Shown here in pieces: positions 53,324 to 62,487 of a stretch of DNA of 64,000 bases. Location: assembly GCF_000712975.1 (NCBI RefSeq), contig NZ_JHQL01000003.1, positions 62,001 to 126,000 on the forward strand, written 5' to 3'. A program made the translations under genes and the position numbers. The notes beneath the pieces are model-generated. The model ran no database searches. It worked only from the letters and a program-made list of their open reading frames with translations, and had not been told where the DNA came from. This DNA is from Vreelandella neptunia (GTDB taxonomy: Bacteria > Pseudomonadota > Gammaproteobacteria > Pseudomonadales > Halomonadaceae). Numbering within the stretch: position 1 is the first letter of the stretch; the number at the start of each line of letters is the position of its first letter.

Positions 53324-54667
53324 ATGCGTAAATATTTTGGCACCGATGGCGTGCGTGGCCGTGTTGGCGAATTCCCCATGACCCCTAGCTTTGCGATGAA
53401 ACTAGGCTGGGCGGCTGGTAAGGTTCTTGGGGCGGAAGGTATTAAAGAAGTATTGATTGGCAAAGACACCCGTGCCAGTGGCTATATGCTGGAATCTGCT
53501 TTAGAGGCTGGCTTTTCGGCAGCAGGCGTTAATGTTGCCTTGGTGGGGCCGTTGCCGACACCTGCGGTGGCGTATCTTACCTCAACCTTCCGCGCTGACG
53601 CTGGGGTGGTGATCAGTGCATCTCATAACCCTTTTGATGACAACGGCATTAAGATCTTCGGGCAGGGGGGCTATAAGCTAACCGACGTTCAAGAGCAGGA
53701 AATTGAAAGCAAACTGCGTATTGCCTTGGAAGGCGGGATGGAGTGCGTCAGTTCAGAAGCGTTAGGCAAAGCGCGGCGTATTGAAGATGCCGCTGGCCGC
53801 TATATTGAATACTGCAAAGCGGTTTTGCCCGGCACCTTAAGCCTAAGCGGCTTGAAGATCGTGGTGGATAGTGCCAATGGCGCTGGCTATAAGGTTGCCC
53901 CTGCAGTGTATAAAGAGCTAGGGGCAAACGTTATCAGTATTCATGACCAGCCCAATGGTATGAATATTAATGCAGGTTGCGGCGCGACGGCGATGCGCAG
54001 CCTGTGTACGGCGGTGTTAGAACACGAAGCGGATCTTGGGATTGCGCTAGATGGCGACGCCGACCGCCTGATGATGGTGGACCACACAGGGGCGGTGGTA
54101 GATGGTGATGAGCTGCTGTTCCTGCTGGCGAAAGATGCCAAAGCAGCAGGTTACACGGGGGGCGTTGTTGGCACCCAGATGAGTAACTTGGGGCTGGAGC
54201 AGGCGTTAGCCGCGATTGATGTACAGTTTGTGCGTGCAAACGTAGGCGACCGCTACGTGATGGAACAGCTTAAAAACACCGGGTGGCGCTTGGGTGGTGA
54301 GGGGGCTGGTCATTTGCTAAGCCTGGATCACGCATCGACAGGAGATGCGGTAATTGCATCGCTACGTGTACTTACATCGCTCTTAAACCAAGGCACCACG
54401 CTGCATATGGCGAAGCAAGGTATGAACAAGCTACCTCAGGTGTTGGTAAACGTGCGCTTTAAAGCTAGTCACGATGAAGACCCGCTTGAAAGTGCATCTG
54501 TTCAGCAAGCGCTTACCGAGGCAGAAGATAAGCTTGCCGCCAATGGTCGTGTGCTGCTGCGTAAATCCGGTACCGAGCCACTCATCCGTGTCATGGTAGA
54601 AGCTAGCGATGCTCAGCTTGCTCAGTGGTGTGCCGAGCATATTGCTAGCGCCTTACCCTCTGCATAG
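53324..54667 (+). CDS. glmM: Phosphoglucosamine mutase
   Basis: Converts glucosamine-6-phosphate to glucosamine-1-phosphate for UDP-GlcNAc. [17 protein letters not shown] is the start. The phosphoserine loop is [17 protein letters not shown] (about residue 100), the metal loop is [15 protein letters not shown] (about 243) and the phosphate-binding loop is [15 protein letters not shown] near the C-terminus. The 447-residue length is normal. In most gammaproteobacteria glmM follows folP; its linkage to glmS and capsule genes here suggests an extra, cluster-dedicated copy. Confidence 0.95.
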   Translation: MRKYFGTDGVRGRVGEFPMTPSFAMKLGWAAGKVLGAEGIKEVLIGKDTRASGYMLESALEAGFSAAGVNVALVGPLPTPAVAYLTSTFRADAGVVISASHNPFDDNGIKIFGQGGYKLTDVQEQEIESKLRIALEGGMECVSSEALGKARRIEDAAGRYIEYCKAVLPGTLSLSGLKIVVDSANGAGYKVAPAVYKELGANVISIHDQPNGMNINAGCGATAMRSLCTAVLEHEADLGIALDGDADRLMMVDHTGAVVDGDELLFLLAKDAKAAGYTGGVVGTQMSNLGLEQALAAIDVQFVRANVGDRYVMEQLKNTGWRLGGEGAGHLLSLDHASTGDAVIASLRVLTSLLNQGTTLHMAKQGMNKLPQVLVNVRFKASHDEDPLESASVQQALTEAEDKLAANGRVLLRKSGTEPLIRVMVEASDAQLAQWCAEHIASALPSA

Positions 54668-54853
54668 GTTGTTATGCGGCCTATATGGGTAAGAGCATAG
54701 CAAATAGCGATATTCTTGTTTTGAAACTGGCTATACTACTACTCATGGTGCGATGCAGCGTATTTCTGGTAAATAAGCCTAGCTATGATAGCATTTAAGA
54801 CGTTCGTATAATCAGTTCGGGTTTGATGGCCCTAAAGAATATGCACCTAATCA

Positions 54854-56941
54854 ATGAACATAACGCATACAGAGAGCCTTAATTACGCTATGGACTTTCA
54901 GAAAGGAAACGAACTGTATCGACAGGGAGCTTACGAGCAGGCGGCTTCCTATTATGTTAAGGCGCTCCAACGTCAATGTGAATTTAAGCCCTGTTATGTG
55001 AATTTAGCCCTTGCGCTACGCAAGATAGATAATAAAGCTGCCTGCGATCAGTTGCTAAAAAATGCGCTTTCTATTCTCAGACCAGGCAAGTTAGAAGAAG
55101 ATCTCTCCCTGGTAAAAAAATCCCGTTTAGTAAACGGGAAATGGTACGTTGTTGAACATGCTATTTGGCTACCCAAGAAAGTAGATCCTGTATTGCACTA
55201 CTTGGCGGTAGGTTGGCGGCTAGGCCTAAACCCTTGCAAACGCTTCGATAACGACTTTTATCTGGAAAGCCATCAAGCGCAAATGCGCCCTAATGAGATT
55301 CCATTGTTGCACTACCTGTACAAAGGTAAAGTGCAAGGGAATGAGATAAAAGATAAAGAAGCGAATAGCACTGCCAACTTAGCAGTTCAGTTATGGAATG
55401 GCCACTCGGTTACAGCCTTAAAAGCATTAGAAGAAGTATATAACGATCCAGCTGCAACTGAAGCTTCCCGTTGGTGGGCAATGTGGCATACGGCTAGATG
55501 GCTCTACTTCTGCGGTGATATTGAAGGTGCATTAGCGTTCGCAGAAAAAATGCAGCAATTAGTGGGGGCTAATAAGTCACGCAAAGAAACGGTGTATTTG
55601 AAGTATTTCTGCCTATTTACCCTAAACCGAATTGAAGAAGCATATGCAACGCTACATGCTTTTGTTCAGCAACACCCAAAGGATGCAGACGCTCATTTTG
55701 CACTGGCTAATACGGTCAATGATGATGAAAGACGTATCGAGCTCATTAATCAAGGCCTTGCTGTTCATGGCTTTAGTGGTGTCTGTCTCAAAGATAAAAG
55801 CAAGCCACTATCCATCGGTAATGTAGAAGGACTGCCAGCTGGAAAGGTAAGGGGAGCTAACAAAGTCTCTATTATCATGCCGATTTATAGCGCTGGTGAG
55901 CAGGTGCGTATTGCAATTGAATCATTGCTGGCCCAAACCTATGAAAATATCGAAATTATTGCTGTGGATGATTGCTCACCGGATGATACTTTCAAGGTAT
56001 TGAAAGCACTTGAAAAGCAAGATGCTCGTGTAAAGGCGGTACAGCCGCCTCAAAATGGTGGTGCTTATGCAGCGCGTAATTATGGACTAACCTTTGCGAC
56101 AGGTGATCTGTTAACCACACATGACAGTGATGATTGGTCTCATCCGCAGAAAATCGCTACTCAAGTCGCATATCTAGAAAGTCACCCCGATGTCAAAGGC
56201 TGTTCTGTTCACTGGATTCGCGCTCATGAAAACCTAGCATTCACCCAAAACTGGCGACCAAACAATAGCCTAACGCATTGGAGCCAGTCATCCTTCATGT
56301 TCCGTCGGGAAGTGTTGGACACCATTGGCGAGTGGGATCATGTGCGTATAGGTGGCGACACCGAATACATTTGGCGTATGCAGGCTCAGTTTGGTAAAGC
56401 ATCATTTGCTAAAATTCAATCAGATACACCGCTTGCCTTTGCGCTAGATGAAGAGTCTTCATTAACTCGAACTAAAGCTACCCACGTACGCACGGTCTAT
56501 TTTGGCTTGCGTCATATCTATCGAGAAATTTGCGCTTGGTGGCATGCTTCTCAAAAGCATTTGCATGTGAAGGATGCTAAAACGCAGCGAGCTTTTCCTG
56601 CACCGCGAAGTATGTTCGAGCGGGGGGACGACCCCCTTGAGTTTGATACTGTGATTGCAGGTGATTTTTCACGCTTAGAAGATTGTCAAAAAGCCGCTGC
56701 GTTTATTGGCAAGCATTCCCAGCAAAAGGTAGCTCTGTTTCACTGGCCTAGCTTTCACAAAGCGCCGGAAGCTTTGTGTAACCTCTACTTTGAGTTGCTT
56801 CAACAGGGTAAGGTGGAGCCGGTTGTGATGGGGCAGGTAGTAAAAGCTAAGAGTTATTACATCGCAGACCTGGATCTTGCAGAATATCCGTTAGATGGCT
56901 ACCCCGAGTGGCTGGTTTTTAAGAATTGGAAGCAAGTGTGA
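54854..56941 (+). CDS. TPR and GT2 glycosyltransferase with polysaccharide-enzyme repeat
   Basis: 695 residues. The N-terminus has a TPR pair (FQKGNELYRQGAYEQAASYY). At about 110-170 come motifs of the form DPVLHYLAVGWRLGLNPCKRFD and PLLHYLYKGKVQG, the same type as the C-terminus of the coiled-coil protein at 29935-32220. Helical TPR-like repeats continue to about 320. A GT2 domain follows (about 337-510): VSIIMPIYSAGEQVRIAIES, IIAVDDCSPDDTF, THDSDDWSHPQKIATQ and EWDHVRIGGDTEYIWRM. The last 110 residues are of unknown fold. Its stop overlaps the ATG of the next gene, tying it to the hydrolase-GT fusion and the aldolase cassette copy 2. Confidence 0.8.
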   Translation: MNITHTESLNYAMDFQKGNELYRQGAYEQAASYYVKALQRQCEFKPCYVNLALALRKIDNKAACDQLLKNALSILRPGKLEEDLSLVKKSRLVNGKWYVVEHAIWLPKKVDPVLHYLAVGWRLGLNPCKRFDNDFYLESHQAQMRPNEIPLLHYLYKGKVQGNEIKDKEANSTANLAVQLWNGHSVTALKALEEVYNDPAATEASRWWAMWHTARWLYFCGDIEGALAFAEKMQQLVGANKSRKETVYLKYFCLFTLNRIEEAYATLHAFVQQHPKDADAHFALANTVNDDERRIELINQGLAVHGFSGVCLKDKSKPLSIGNVEGLPAGKVRGANKVSIIMPIYSAGEQVRIAIESLLAQTYENIEIIAVDDCSPDDTFKVLKALEKQDARVKAVQPPQNGGAYAARNYGLTFATGDLLTTHDSDDWSHPQKIATQVAYLESHPDVKGCSVHWIRAHENLAFTQNWRPNNSLTHWSQSSFMFRREVLDTIGEWDHVRIGGDTEYIWRMQAQFGKASFAKIQSDTPLAFALDEESSLTRTKATHVRTVYFGLRHIYREICAWWHASQKHLHVKDAKTQRAFPAPRSMFERGDDPLEFDTVIAGDFSRLEDCQKAAAFIGKHSQQKVALFHWPSFHKAPEALCNLYFELLQQGKVEPVVMGQVVKAKSYYIADLDLAEYPLDGYPEWLVFKNWKQV

Positions 56942-59421
56942 TGTTAATGAAGAATAATAAAGTGCTACCTAGCTCGGGTAAGGCTGACTCAAAAAAGCTT
57001 ACTGAGATTTCATCTAAAAAATTTAAAATAGGTGATTTTTTTTCTTGGCAAGAACCCACTCTTTATCAGATGCATGATGAAGATACATGTTTAGATTTTT
57101 TGTGGTCTCCTAAGCCTGGTTACAAAAATTTATTTGTTCTTTTTTCTGGTGATGTGCCTAGAGAAAAATATAGCTTGCCTGTTTTTCAGCGTTGGAGTTG
57201 GGCACCATATTTTCCAGGCAACACACTTTATGTTGCAGATCCAATGCTACGCCACTCTGATAGCTTAGGGCTAGCTTGGTATGCAGGTGATCAGTATGTA
57301 GATCCTATGGAAAAAATTGCAAAGTTGCTGGGGTTGCTTTGTAAACAACATAATATTGAAGAAAGTAACATCGTTTTTTATGGGTCTAGCGGTGGTGGCT
57401 TTGCTGCTCTACGAGCACTTTTGTTTTTTGAGAAAGCAAGTGCTATTGCCATCAATCCCCAAACTGATATTTCAAAATATCATCGGAAAAAAGTAAATGA
57501 GTTTGTAGGTTCTCTTTATAAGGGAGTATCTTTTAAAAAGGTTTTTGAGAAGTTTGAAAGTAAAACAAATTTGTTGGCAAGTGTTGATAAGTTGGTGGGT
57601 AGAAATATTGTTTATGCACAAAACGAACTGGATGCTTTCCATGTGAAGTACCATGAAATACCCTTTTTTGAAGAAATAACTAAGAATGGTTTTGAAAGTC
57701 GTATTAAGAAAATACGTTTTTGCCATGAAGGTGGTCATGGAAAGGCCGAAACGCCTGATGTTTTTTATCAGTCATTAAGACACATAGGCCAGTATGTTGA
57801 TCTTTATAAGAAAAAAGATATAAGTGCCTATAATGACCAGGATGTTGAACTTGTAACAAGTGTTGTTGATTTCTTTAAAAAGGTGAAGTATGTTTATTGG
57901 GCGCAACGAGTCGCAAAAGAGAAAGCATTCGACGTTAAAGGCACTCGCTTCAATCTGATTAGTGGTTATTACGATACAAAAAAACATCTGAATTTTTTGA
58001 CGTTTCAAGCAGGTGGGTTTCTCTATTCTATTTTGCAACGTTTAGGTTCTTGTGAGGTGATTATTTCTCACGAGTATTTCACTATTGTAGAGATTGATAA
58101 GGTTCCTGAGCCTGTTGGTAATGCTATAGATATTTTTTTAAAGTATAAGTTTAAGTCTGTTTACAAGAGAAAGTCTAATTTTTTAGGTTTTTTATTCGGC
58201 AGTCATATGAGGCCTTATCATCAGGTTTACGATAACAGCCTCACTTTTAATGAGCTGTGTTTAAAAAGTAATCGTAAAAGAATTGTAAATACCAATATCT
58301 CTTTTTTTCCGCCGAGGTTTTTTCCGGGCGATGTTGAAGCATGGAGCGAAAGACAGCTTGGAAAGTCCGAAAAAGGATTTTTTTTGCTTTCTTGTAAAGA
58401 TGAACAAGAAAGAGAGGATCAGCTGCGAAATTTATTTAGTCGAGCGCATGATTTTGCAGCGCTGGAGCAAACACGCTTACATTGGAATCCAAGTTATTTA
58501 ACTCCTAAAGGTAAGGTGGTTATATGGTTAGGAACTTGTTTTATGAAACGCAGTTTTATTGAGCAACAGGCTTTTTTTGATTATTTTATCGAAAAAGTTT
58601 TGCAGATAACTCCAGATGTTTTATTTGTTGTAGATGGTGTTACTGCTACTGTCGGTGAAAATAAAAAAATTTTACAAGAAACACAGCTTGAAAGTGAGAA
58701 AGCGTTTGTTGACGGTTTAATTGCTAAGCATGATTTAAAGGGGAAATTGATCAGCCTGATCGGTGAGCGTGCTGCCGATAAATTAGCTTATGCCTCTGTT
58801 ACTGATTTTTCAGTTACTAATGCATTAACAGATTCGATGTGGTGTTCTGCCTTTTTCCGTAAGCCAGGTGTGGTTCACTATTCACCTTTAGCACTTGATG
58901 AAGTGTTCCGCACGCAGCGGCACTATAAATCTTATTTTTTGCCAAAAGAAATGATTTCTAGTCAACGTAAGAAAGGGAAGCCATACCCCTGGGCAGACTA
59001 CTCTATTGATCCTAAGGTGTTGAGCGACATTTGTTTTGAAGGGTTAAAGTCTGCATTATGTTTGCAACGCTTCACAGCAGTTGCAAGTAATGGCGGTATG
59101 TTAGCAGAAGGTGATGCTATAACGCTTGCTCCCAATGAATCATTTCTAGTTAGCGATACAGATGTGTCTACGAAAGATGATAGTCCAACAATATCATGTG
59201 GAGAAGGTGCTTATGAAGTTAAATTTGATCTTGATATAGTCGCTGGTGCTGGAACTTGTATTGCTGAAAGTGATAGTGGCGTGGTGCTGGCAACTACAGA
59301 TGGCGATACGCTTACATTTCAAGTGCCAAATAAACTAGATAATATACGTTTCCGGTTTACCGCAGCCACAGCCGCTACGGTGAGATTTTATGGTTTGCGG
59401 GCACAAAAGCTGTTTGCGTAG
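56941..59421 (+). CDS. Alpha/beta-hydrolase-like and GT-B-like fusion protein of unknown function
   Basis: 826 residues in three parts. (1) About 30-300, an alpha/beta-hydrolase: YGSSGGGFAALRA with nucleophile S150, LAWYAGDQYVD, QNELDAFHVKYHEIPFF and GGHGKAETP; it is homologous to the 46078-47370 product. (2) About 330-715, homologous to the 41587-42966 product: FGSHMRPYHQVYDN near 416, KGKVVIWLGTCFMKR near 523, and DSMWCSAFFRKPGVVHYSPL near 632. (3) About 717-826, a beta-rich tail ending near FYGLRAQKLFA. ATG 56941 has GGAA nine bases upstream and overlaps the preceding stop; TTG 56926 is in frame but lies inside that gene. Low GC like its two homologues. Enzyme activity is not known. Confidence 0.75.
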   Translation: MLMKNNKVLPSSGKADSKKLTEISSKKFKIGDFFSWQEPTLYQMHDEDTCLDFLWSPKPGYKNLFVLFSGDVPREKYSLPVFQRWSWAPYFPGNTLYVADPMLRHSDSLGLAWYAGDQYVDPMEKIAKLLGLLCKQHNIEESNIVFYGSSGGGFAALRALLFFEKASAIAINPQTDISKYHRKKVNEFVGSLYKGVSFKKVFEKFESKTNLLASVDKLVGRNIVYAQNELDAFHVKYHEIPFFEEITKNGFESRIKKIRFCHEGGHGKAETPDVFYQSLRHIGQYVDLYKKKDISAYNDQDVELVTSVVDFFKKVKYVYWAQRVAKEKAFDVKGTRFNLISGYYDTKKHLNFLTFQAGGFLYSILQRLGSCEVIISHEYFTIVEIDKVPEPVGNAIDIFLKYKFKSVYKRKSNFLGFLFGSHMRPYHQVYDNSLTFNELCLKSNRKRIVNTNISFFPPRFFPGDVEAWSERQLGKSEKGFFLLSCKDEQEREDQLRNLFSRAHDFAALEQTRLHWNPSYLTPKGKVVIWLGTCFMKRSFIEQQAFFDYFIEKVLQITPDVLFVVDGVTATVGENKKILQETQLESEKAFVDGLIAKHDLKGKLISLIGERAADKLAYASVTDFSVTNALTDSMWCSAFFRKPGVVHYSPLALDEVFRTQRHYKSYFLPKEMISSQRKKGKPYPWADYSIDPKVLSDICFEGLKSALCLQRFTAVASNGGMLAEGDAITLAPNESFLVSDTDVSTKDDSPTISCGEGAYEVKFDLDIVAGAGTCIAESDSGVVLATTDGDTLTFQVPNKLDNIRFRFTAATAATVRFYGLRAQKLFA

Positions 59422-59434
59422 CAAGGAATTAGCC

Positions 59435-61033
59435 ATGTTTTTACTAGACTGCACACTGCGCGATGGTGGTTATTACAACGCGTGGGATTTCTCGGAAGAA
59501 CTGATCCATGAGTACCTGGAGGCCATGCAGGCTGCTGGCGTGGACATTGTTGAACTGGGCCTGCGCTCGCTGAAAAATCAGGGCTTCCAAGGTTCCTGTG
59601 CGTTTACTACCGATGAGTTTATTCGTGGATTAACCATTCCCGCTGGCTTAACCGTTGGTGTAATGATCAACGGCAGTGAGCTTGTTGGTAATGTACCTCA
59701 GGTGGAGGCGTTAGAGCGCTTGTTCCCCAACGATGCTGCAAATTCACCTGTTGAGCTAGTACGCATTGCCTGCCACGTGCATGAGTTTGCGGATTCATTG
59801 CCTGCGGTAACTTGGCTCAAAGCGCGTGGTTTTAAAGTTGGCTTTAACTTAATGCAGGTAGCCGACCGTACAGAAGAAGAAGTAAAAGAGCTTGCCCGTG
59901 AAGCGAAAGCTTACCCACTAGATGCGCTCTATTTCGCCGACAGTATGGGCAGCATGAATCCGGACCAAGCGGCGCAAATTATTCAGTGGATGCGTACTGA
60001 ATGGGAAGGCCCTATGGGTATACATACTCACGATAATTTAGGCCTTGCGCTTTCTAATACGTTACGCGCTATTGATGAGGGCGTTACCTGGGTAGACGCT
60101 ACTGTAACCGGTATGGGTCGTGGCCCTGGTAATGCCCGCACTGAAGAGCTGGCCATTGAGCTTGCCGAGCGGCGCGATAAGCAAGTCAGTATGGTGCCGT
60201 TAATGGCGTTGCTGCGTAAACACTTTAAACCCATGCAAGAGCACTATGGTTGGGGCACCAACCCGTACTATTACTTGTCAGGCAAGTACGGCATTCACCC
60301 CACCTATATTCAAGAAATGCTTAGCGACTCCCGCTATGATGAAGAAGACGTGCTGGCCGTCATTGAGCACCTACGGGTAGAGGGCGGTAAGAAATTTAGC
60401 TTGAATACCCTAGATGCTGCCCGCCATTTTTACCGGGGTGAAGCTAAAGGCAATTGGTCGCCCAAGCAGGTCTTTGAAGGACGCGATGTGCTGCTATTAG
60501 GCACAGGCCCTGGGGTTGCCCGCCATCGTAAAGCGCTTGAGCGCTATATTAAGCAAGAAAAGCCATTGGTCATGGCGCTTAACACCCAAAGCGCGATTGA
60601 TGCCGAGCTGATTGATCTTCGGGTTGCCTGTCACCCTGTGCGTCTTCTGGCGGATTGCGAAGCCCATGCTAAGTTACCCCAGCCACTGATTACGCCGCTA
60701 TCAATGTTGCCTGCTGATGTTCGCGCTTCTCTTGCGGATAAAGAGGTGCTGGATTATGGGCTTAAAGTAGAACCCAATACTTTTATGTTTGGTGATACCT
60801 ATTGTGCAGCTCCTACCTCCCTTGTCGTTGCTTATGCCCTTGCTGTTGTCAGCAGCGGTAACGCCAATAAGGTAGTTATGGCAGGCTTTGATGGCTATGG
60901 AGCGGATGACCCTCGCAGCCAAGAAATGCACCAGCTGTTTGAGCAGTATTTGGCAACTGGACAAGCGGTAAACCTTGTGGCGGTTACGCCTACTCGCTAC
61001 GGTCTGCATACCGAATCCGTGTACGCGCTTTAA
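59435..61033 (+). CDS. DRE-TIM (HMG-CoA lyase-like) aldolase fused to an MptE/Maf-like Rossmann domain, copy 2
   Basis: 532 residues, roughly four in five identical by eye to copy 1, with the same two domains: LLDCTLRDGGYYNAWDF, GIHTHDNLGLALSNTLRAI and TGMGRGPGNARTEEL in the barrel, then DVLLLGTGPGVARHRKALE, LIDLRVACHPVRLLADCE and VMAGFDGYGADDPRSQEMHQ in the Rossmann part. Third codon positions are very different from copy 1: this copy has the moderate GC of the surrounding genome. ATG 59435 has AAGGAA seven bases upstream. It begins 13 bases after the fusion gene and is followed by the KdsB-like and HAD genes in the same order as copy 1. Confidence 0.82.
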   Translation: MFLLDCTLRDGGYYNAWDFSEELIHEYLEAMQAAGVDIVELGLRSLKNQGFQGSCAFTTDEFIRGLTIPAGLTVGVMINGSELVGNVPQVEALERLFPNDAANSPVELVRIACHVHEFADSLPAVTWLKARGFKVGFNLMQVADRTEEEVKELAREAKAYPLDALYFADSMGSMNPDQAAQIIQWMRTEWEGPMGIHTHDNLGLALSNTLRAIDEGVTWVDATVTGMGRGPGNARTEELAIELAERRDKQVSMVPLMALLRKHFKPMQEHYGWGTNPYYYLSGKYGIHPTYIQEMLSDSRYDEEDVLAVIEHLRVEGGKKFSLNTLDAARHFYRGEAKGNWSPKQVFEGRDVLLLGTGPGVARHRKALERYIKQEKPLVMALNTQSAIDAELIDLRVACHPVRLLADCEAHAKLPQPLITPLSMLPADVRASLADKEVLDYGLKVEPNTFMFGDTYCAAPTSLVVAYALAVVSSGNANKVVMAGFDGYGADDPRSQEMHQLFEQYLATGQAVNLVAVTPTRYGLHTESVYAL

Positions 61034-61054
61034 GCCAACAAAGAGAAGAGCACA

Positions 61055-61795
61055 ATGCGTAGTGTTGTATTAATACCTGCTCGTTACGGCTCTAGCCGTT
61101 ACCCCGGTAAACCCTTGGTGAATTTATTGGGTAAACCTATGGTGCTGTGGGTGGCTGAGCTTTCAGCAAAGGCGGTAGGTAAAGAAAATGTTTACGTTGC
61201 AACGGAAAGCGAATGCATCGCTGAAGTGGTTGAAGCGGCAGGTTACCAGGCAGTCATGACCACCGATGATGCATTAACAGGAACCGATCGTCTTGCTCAG
61301 GCGGCTGAGCAGATAGACGCAGATATTTATATCAATGTGCAGGGGGATGAACCCCTGGTAGACCCGATTGATATTTTGAAAGTGCGCGACGCCAAGCTCG
61401 ATAACATGAGTGATGTGATCAACGGTTTTAGCTGGGTTTCTGATGAAGAAGACCCCCACAGTGTTAATATTCCCAAAGTCATTACCACCGAAAATAACAC
61501 GCTCGTGTATATGTCTCGTGTGGCACTTCCTGGATTTAAAGATCAAAAATGTGCCCCTGTTCGCTATAAAAAACAGGTGTGTATTTACGCGTTTACCCGT
61601 GAAGAGCTGCAGTCCTTTCGTAGTTTTGGTCGTAAAAGCGAGCTGGAACACAGTGAAGACATTGAAATCCTACGCTTCCTAGAAATGGATAAAACCGTTC
61701 GGCTCGTTGAAACTAAGCCCGGAAGCCTAGCGGTGGATATACCTGACGATGTAGCGAAAGTAGAAGCCGCCATGCGTAAGGTAGGATTGGGATGA
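61055..61795 (+). CDS. CMP-sugar-acid synthetase, KdsB-like, copy 2
   Basis: 246 residues with VLIPARYGSSRYPGKPLVNL, VYVATESECIAEVVEAAGY, TTDDALTGTDRLAQAAEQID and INVQGDEPLVDPIDI. It is close to copy 1 along the whole length, including the unusual WVAELSAKAVG segment, so both probably charge the same sugar acid with CMP. AAGAGAAGAG lies upstream of the ATG. It overlaps the HAD gene by four bases, as in copy 1. Confidence 0.85.
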   Translation: MRSVVLIPARYGSSRYPGKPLVNLLGKPMVLWVAELSAKAVGKENVYVATESECIAEVVEAAGYQAVMTTDDALTGTDRLAQAAEQIDADIYINVQGDEPLVDPIDILKVRDAKLDNMSDVINGFSWVSDEEDPHSVNIPKVITTENNTLVYMSRVALPGFKDQKCAPVRYKKQVCIYAFTREELQSFRSFGRKSELEHSEDIEILRFLEMDKTVRLVETKPGSLAVDIPDDVAKVEAAMRKVGLG

Positions 61796-62451
61796 AATAT
61801 TCAATAACCGAGTACAACGCCCTTGTCTTTGATTGCGATGGTGTGGTTCTAAACTCTAATCGTGTTAAAACTGATGCGTTCTATCAAGCTGCCTTGCCTT
61901 ATGGCGAGGCAGCTGCCCAAGCATTAGTGGATTACCATGTACAGCATGGTGGTATCTCGCGCTACAAAAAATTTGCCTATTTTCTCGAAAACCTTGTGGC
62001 ACCTGGCCACACTGGCCCGAATTTAGATAAGCTTTTAAGCCGCTATGCCATAGAGGTACATGAGGGATTAATGGCTTGTGATATAGCGGAAGGGTTAGAG
62101 GCATTACGTGAACGTACTGAAAGCTCACGCTGGCTAATTGTTTCTGGTGGCGACCAAGCAGAGCTGCGCGAAGTGTTCGCTGCCAGGGGCTTAGCTGAGT
62201 TGTTTGACGGTGGTATTTTCGGAAGTCCAGACACGAAAGATGAAATACTAAAACGCGAGCTTGGTAACGATAATATTCAACAGCCTACTTTGTTTTTAGG
62301 AGATAGTAAGTACGACTATCAGGCAGCCAGTAGCGCTGGGTTGGACTTTGTGTTCTTGAATGGGTGGAGTGAAGTAGCTGATTGGTTCGAGTGGTGTAAT
62401 GAGAAGGATATAACCCATACGGAAAGCTTAGCTAAACTTTTGAGCTCTTGA
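61792..62451 (+). CDS. HAD-IA family phosphatase, copy 2
   Basis: 219 residues: FDCDGVVLNSNRVKTDAFYQ (motif I; note Asn where copy 1 has Asp after the second leucine, outside the catalytic DxD), LIVSGGDQAELREVF and LGDSKYDYQAASSAG. The cap region HVQHGGISRYKKFAYFLEN matches copy 1. It probably acts on the same phosphorylated intermediate. It ends the second cassette; the C-terminal 25 residues differ from copy 1. Confidence 0.85.
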   Translation: MKYSITEYNALVFDCDGVVLNSNRVKTDAFYQAALPYGEAAAQALVDYHVQHGGISRYKKFAYFLENLVAPGHTGPNLDKLLSRYAIEVHEGLMACDIAEGLEALRERTESSRWLIVSGGDQAELREVFAARGLAELFDGGIFGSPDTKDEILKRELGNDNIQQPTLFLGDSKYDYQAASSAGLDFVFLNGWSEVADWFEWCNEKDITHTESLAKLLSS

Positions 62452-62487
62452 AGGCCATTGCCTATTTTTCTGAGTAGCTTCTGAAAA

